Source: Bdellovibrio sp. (GTDB lineage: Bacteria; Myxococcota; SpSt-1050). Taken from it: 58,260 bases of DNA. The stretch covers positions 1-58,260 of the forward strand of contig DYEF01000029.1 in assembly GCA_020725805.1 (NCBI GenBank), written 5' to 3'. Every line of letters begins with the position of its first letter. The first letter of the stretch is position 1. Of this stretch, positions 54,422 through 58,260 are shown in pieces. The notes under the pieces are model-generated. The model was given only the letters and a program-made list of their open reading frames with translations, searched no databases and was not told the DNA's origin. The translations under genes were made by a program, and so were the position numbers.

Positions 54422-56017
54422 TTATTCTTTCGGGGCTGAATGCCAGAGTTCCGTTCGCCTGTTTACCTCACGAACCATTTTGACAAAATCGGCATATGGT
54501 TTGTCTCTGTAATTCATAAGGCCGAAATTATCTCCTGCAAGCGGGTTATTATCTTCGGGTGGATTATCGAACCATTTATACCAGTGATACGCCACATAAT
54601 ATGGCCTTTTCATAATTTCCCCGACATACCTGTCGTATGCAAGAGCCCTCTCCTTCTGATTCTCCACTATCTGTGCATAATACATTACATTCGGCAGACC
54701 CGAGTCCTTCGCCTTGAAGGAAAACTCTTCTATCAGAAAAGGTTTATCTGCCTTTGTGTAAATATTATCCAGTTCATCGACCCAGTTTTCGTGGTAACCC
54801 GCCATCGAAACTACGTCGAAATATTTTGCCGCCTCGGTCACAAGAGACTCTCCGGGAAAAGCGGCGAACCGGCAGCCAAGCACCAGATGATTCGGATCTG
54901 TTTCTTTCAATATACCGATCGCGGTCGATGCATACTTTCTGAATGCGTGTAACAGAAACGCTTCTGTTATTTCAGCCGCCTTTTCGGTGACTGTACCAAA
55001 ACTTTCACCAGACAGATTCTCATACTCGTCCCAGTCAGAGATACCGGCCCCGAATACCCGATTGAACTCGTCGATTCCGCTGACCGACTCCTTAACGAAT
55101 TTCAGTGCCTCCTTCCTGCCGGGGGCATATGGGGGGAAATCCACATACAACTGCAGCAATGTCTTCTTCCCTCTCCAGTCGGGGACCCAGTAGAGCTCGT
55201 TGTCGAGGAAGTATCCTATCAGAAACCTGTCCTGTATGTAAGGTGTTACACGCTCACTTACAACTTTTTTTACATTCTCTGTAAACTGTTCGGACCAGTA
55301 ATCTGTTATTATGTCATCGGGTCTGTATCTGGGGGAATGTCCGGCGGCATCAAGTATAACCATGGTGTGCGGCATCTTCTCTGCAATCGAATAACTGCTC
55401 CACGGCCCTATCGTATTGAATGCCCATTCACCTATACGCAACAGTGATGCCTTCACCCACTCCTCTTCACTGCCATACTTCTTAACGAGGATATCGTGAA
55501 AAGGCCCGGGCGATAATTTCGGTCCGAGATAATTTACATCGGTAACTCCCCTTGATATAAAGGGGTTCCCTTCGGGTGTGATGAGCCACCAGACTCCGTT
55601 GATCTTTTTCGTTCTGAAATATTTATCCCTGGCAGGATTACCGAAGGAATCAGGTGTATTCTTCCATCCCCCGAAACTGTCAGTAACAATCTCACTTTGC
55701 ACATTCTGAACCGTTAGTTCGAAAAGGCGGAGTCTGTACTCCCGTTCTGTATCCGTCTCATCCCCTTCCGCCACACACCTGCCATCCCTGCACTTCCATC
55801 CTTCTGTCTGACAATCCAGAACCGGAACATTCTTACCCTTAAAACAGAGAAAGGCCTTCTCATTAAGGCAGTCGAGTCTCCCCTCTTCACACATTGTGCT
55901 GATTCCGTCGTCAGTTACGTCATCATTAAAACCACCGTCGCCGTAACCGGACGGCCGGCTCCTCTCCGCACATCCTGTGGCAAGAATTAATATGAAAAAA
56001 ACAAGTAATCTTTTCAT
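54422..56017 (-). CDS. lipoprotein glycoside hydrolase-like enzyme (clan GH-A-type barrel)
   Basis: The 531-aa product has a lipoprotein signal (LATGC, Cys about 15), a short Cys-rich module (about 40-90) and a TIM-barrel-type domain. GYFLDNELYW holds the Asn-Glu pair expected for the acid/base at strand 4 and FLIEEFSF the likely nucleophile Glu at strand 7, the clan GH-A pattern. The family resembles beta-galactosidase and agarase-like enzymes; the substrate is unknown. I chose the start at 56017, preceded by GCAGG, because it gives the lipoprotein signal. An upstream in-frame ATG (56179) does not. Confidence 0.8.
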   Translation of the reverse strand: MKRLLVFFILILATGCAERSRPSGYGDGGFNDDVTDDGISTMCEEGRLDCLNEKAFLCFKGKNVPVLDCQTEGWKCRDGRCVAEGDETDTEREYRLRLFELTVQNVQSEIVTDSFGGWKNTPDSFGNPARDKYFRTKKINGVWWLITPEGNPFISRGVTDVNYLGPKLSPGPFHDILVKKYGSEEEWVKASLLRIGEWAFNTIGPWSSYSIAEKMPHTMVILDAAGHSPRYRPDDIITDYWSEQFTENVKKVVSERVTPYIQDRFLIGYFLDNELYWVPDWRGKKTLLQLYVDFPPYAPGRKEALKFVKESVSGIDEFNRVFGAGISDWDEYENLSGESFGTVTEKAAEITEAFLLHAFRKYASTAIGILKETDPNHLVLGCRFAAFPGESLVTEAAKYFDVVSMAGYHENWVDELDNIYTKADKPFLIEEFSFKAKDSGLPNVMYYAQIVENQKERALAYDRYVGEIMKRPYYVAYHWYKWFDNPPEDNNPLAGDNFGLMNYRDKPYADFVKMVREVNRRTELWHSAPKE

Positions 56018-56214
56018 AAAAACCTGCTTTCTGAGGCTGGCACTATATATTGTCAGATACTTTTTTTCAATGTCTTTGTTATCTGAAATTCTATTATCAC
56101 TGATTTCCCCTGCGCGCTGTATTCCCGCATATCTACCATAATAATATTGTTGTTTGAAAAAACCCGGTAAAAGATGCACAACTGTCTTCTGCGCCGGTCT
56201 TTATAATTTCGTAT

Positions 56215-58044
56215 TCATTCGTCTTTATAGAGTTCACTGATCTTATTCAGCATAATATCTACCTGTTTGATACCGGCGCTTCGTGTCTCTTCATAGTGGT
56301 CGCCCGGTGCAGATGTAAAATAGGGGTAATCCTGAGAGAGCCTGAAATCATATTCCGGCAAAATATAGCCAAGGAAATCATTCCCGAGACCTGCAATTAT
56401 CTTTATCTTCCCCTTCATAATATCCCTGATGTACGGACCTTCGGGCGCCTTTGACAGGTCGGGAGGATACATATTTGTCTCCTCGATAACCGGTCTGCCG
56501 AAAGAGTATTCATAAGGCTCCCTGTAACCTCCGACTGCCAGTTCGGGAAATAATTCGCCGGGGACAGAGAGAATCTCTATATCCCCGATTCGTATTCTCA
56601 TCACCTCTGTCTGAATTTCGACATTGTCTATAAATGTCTCCTTCGAAGGGTCGATCTTCCACTTCGGCCTGTCTCTCAGCCATCCGAGATCAAACATCAT
56701 CCAGAAAAACCTGTTCTCGAGCGGGAATCTGTACTCTGTCTTTCTCACAGAAATCTGAAGGTTGTTCAAATACTCTGCCTCGCCTGATATCTCGTAAGCT
56801 TTTCTTGCAATGCTGTATCCCACCTGCTTTATTGCCCTGAAGGAATTCTCTCTCTCTATTCTGTTGCCGTCGTCATCGAAGACCGGCATATGAAGATTCG
56901 TTATCATCCCGCCCTGTGCCCCCTGAATATAAAACGCTGTTTTTGAAAAAGGAGGAATCTGCTTTGTGCCCTCCGAAATTCCCTTCTCGAGTGCCTCCCT
57001 CATATAATAGACATAGTCGGAACTTATCAGATTGCTGGTCCCCGCAAGCCCCTCCGGATGCGAACCCCAGTTTACAAGTGTTGCCAGTCTCTCCTTGTTC
57101 AGGTCCTCGAAGATTACTACAGACATATTGTCGTCAATAATAAAAGGGTCTCTCAAATCCGTCGCCATCTGCTCTATCCCGACCCTCTTTGTAATAGCCC
57201 TAACCTTTCCTTTTACCATTGTCGTGGCAGCAGAAATTACTGCATCAACGGATTTGCCGACCACCTCCCTTATGTATGTATCGTTTGCACCGGACTCATA
57301 GAGCACCTCACTGAACGGGTCCTGAGGTCCCCACATACCAACCGTATCGATACTCGCGTGCGTATGTGAACTTGAGACAAGGATATCTCCGATACCGAGG
57401 TCGGGTGCGCGTTCCTTCACAAGCTTTCTGATTCTGTCAACGTCGCCCTTGAAAAAACCAATGAGGTCCAGAGTCACAATGGCAACCGTCTTCGAATTGT
57501 GCCTCAAGACAATTGCCCTGACGGTTATATCGTCATGAGCCCCTGTCATTGGAGTAGATGCGCCGTAGCCGGCTATCCAGTATCCCTGAAACTTTCCGTC
57601 ACCCTCGCTCCCGTCACTGTCCGGAGAAACATAATCCTTATCCCCCGGACATATCCGGTCGGTTCCGCAGTCATAAAAGAAGTCCGTCTTCCATTTCTTC
57701 GAAAGACTCTTCCACTTTTCAATATCCATACTGCCGCAGTTTCCGGGCCCGTCAAATTCGGGACAATATGCGCGCGACCTCAAAAATTCCCGTTTTACAA
57801 GTTCGTATTTCTGAGGTGTAATACTTCTCTGGGCAACACCAACACAGAGAATACCGCCCTCACTGCTGTCACAGTCAGAGTACGGACCACTTTTTGCATC
57901 AGATATGTCGGACAACTGCACATCTTTGAGCAGATCCGCATCATACAGCTCACCGTTATCGCTGTATATAACCTCATTTGTCGGGCACGCGGTAAGTGCT
58001 ATAAGGGCAGACAGAAAAATTACTATTATTTTAAGGTTAATCAT
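56215..58044 (-). CDS. lipoprotein neutral/alkaline ceramidase-like enzyme
   Basis: The 609-aa product has a lipoprotein signal (LTAC, Cys about 20), a short acidic linker, and a domain with GVAQRSITP, DLIGFF, SSSHTHASIDTVGMWG and NWGSHPEGL, the metal-binding and catalytic features of neutral/non-lysosomal ceramidases. These cut the amide bond of ceramides. It lacks the usual C-terminal domain length, so substrate range may differ. It may act on lipids at the cell surface. No ribosome-binding site is obvious; the start is set by the signal peptide. Confidence 0.82.
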   Translation of the reverse strand: MINLKIIVIFLSALIALTACPTNEVIYSDNGELYDADLLKDVQLSDISDAKSGPYSDCDSSEGGILCVGVAQRSITPQKYELVKREFLRSRAYCPEFDGPGNCGSMDIEKWKSLSKKWKTDFFYDCGTDRICPGDKDYVSPDSDGSEGDGKFQGYWIAGYGASTPMTGAHDDITVRAIVLRHNSKTVAIVTLDLIGFFKGDVDRIRKLVKERAPDLGIGDILVSSSHTHASIDTVGMWGPQDPFSEVLYESGANDTYIREVVGKSVDAVISAATTMVKGKVRAITKRVGIEQMATDLRDPFIIDDNMSVVIFEDLNKERLATLVNWGSHPEGLAGTSNLISSDYVYYMREALEKGISEGTKQIPPFSKTAFYIQGAQGGMITNLHMPVFDDDGNRIERENSFRAIKQVGYSIARKAYEISGEAEYLNNLQISVRKTEYRFPLENRFFWMMFDLGWLRDRPKWKIDPSKETFIDNVEIQTEVMRIRIGDIEILSVPGELFPELAVGGYREPYEYSFGRPVIEETNMYPPDLSKAPEGPYIRDIMKGKIKIIAGLGNDFLGYILPEYDFRLSQDYPYFTSAPGDHYEETRSAGIKQVDIMLNKISELYKDE

Positions 58045-58136
58045 AAGGAGTCATTTTAGTGGCTTTTGGTTTTTTTGCAATCTCTTTTTACTTTTGCCAT
58101 CGTTAAAAGCCTTTTGATTCCTCCTGAGTTTCCCAA

Positions 58137-58260
58137 TTAGTGCGGTATTTTGTTAAGCTCGATATTAAGAGTATTCCCCGATATTTCGTCTTCTAATGTT
58201 ATTGTCCATCTGTCTCTTAAATTTTCCAGCACTTTTCTTGCAGATTTTCCTTCTTTCTGC
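58137..58260 (-). CDS. 3' end of an unidentified gene, partial
   Basis: The minus strand is open from the window edge to TAA at 58137-58139 and encodes at least 40 residues, including KSARKVLENLRDRWTITL and LNIELNKIPH. Composition and flow look like a real protein C-terminus; the rest lies beyond the window. No family is recognised. Downstream of its stop, the gap to the ceramidase-like gene (58045-58136) holds only short AT-rich sequence. Confidence 0.5.
   Translation of the reverse strand, partial: QKEGKSARKVLENLRDRWTITLEDEISGNTLNIELNKIPH

Noticed and set aside
54422-56179. Longer start at 56179 for the glycosidase-like lipoprotein
   Set aside because: It would put 54 residues in front of a perfect lipoprotein signal and has no ribosome-binding site.

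Overview
The window comes from a Gram-negative bacterium that resembles the old deltaproteobacteria, most likely Myxococcota or a neighbouring candidate phylum. It carries PilZ, MshEN and HD-GYP-like c-di-GMP proteins, DUF4388, an FHA-coupled sigma-54 activator, an ExbB/ExbD/TonB set, type III secretion genes, a clan-A-like glycosidase and many secreted or lipoprotein enzymes with Asp/Ser/Thr-rich linkers and Cys-rich modules. A 2-oxoacid:ferredoxin oxidoreductase locus suggests anaerobic or facultative metabolism. The phylum call is an inference from gene content; no rRNA gene is present.

Layout. From 0.2 to 1.6 kb are a 71-aa protein, a PilZ membrane protein (probably leaderless mRNA) and a membrane protein. 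From 1.7 to 9.9 kb, all on the minus strand, are a secreted metalloprotease, then an overlapping signalling operon (YhaM-like HD nuclease, MshEN/HD-GYP/receiver/DUF4388 protein, FHA-FHA-sigma-54 activator, PilZ protein) preceded by a stomatin/NfeD pair. From 10 to 12.5 kb are guaB and pssA, the latter with a clear terminator. From 12.6 to 13.1 kb is a gene relic and a 36-aa ORF. From 13.3 to 17.1 kb is a bacterioferritin/TPR/DUF4124/GAF/secreted-protein cluster. From 17.2 to 22.1 kb are three secreted or lipoprotein enzymes. From 22.3 to 27.5 kb, plus strand, are a TPR/beta-barrel protein, hflX (conserved N-terminus without a canonical start codon) and a Cys-rich lipoprotein with an FGE-sulfatase-type domain. 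From 27.6 to 29.3 kb is exbB-exbD-tonB.

From about 29.5 to 39.5 kb the sequence becomes clearly AT-richer and holds a defence-type island. A promoter drives a PLD-nuclease/SF2-helicase fusion, an Eco57I-like DNA methyltransferase and, joined to it by an ATGA overlap, a natural fusion of a TcmP-like methyltransferase-fold protein with a three-cysteine (radical-SAM-like) domain. Behind it lies a broken copy of the methyltransferase C-terminus, then a MntA/HepT toxin-antitoxin pair. This three-gene operon is the best candidate in the window for an undescribed system.

From 39.5 to 46.8 kb the chromosomal background returns: marC, a lipoprotein, and a grpE-dnaK-dnaJ-like-glmS-secreted protein operon on the minus strand. 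From 47.0 to 50.6 kb is a 2-oxoacid oxidoreductase locus with gamma, GltD/ferredoxin fusion and alpha subunits but no beta subunit. From 50.7 to 54.4 kb a near-consensus sigma-54 promoter precedes a partial type III secretion operon (needle-like protein, SctI, SctJ, a 68-aa protein, SctL, SctN). From 54.4 to 58.0 kb are a glycosidase-like lipoprotein and a neutral-ceramidase-like lipoprotein. The window ends inside an unidentified minus-strand gene. No tRNA, rRNA, CRISPR array or insertion sequence was recognised.
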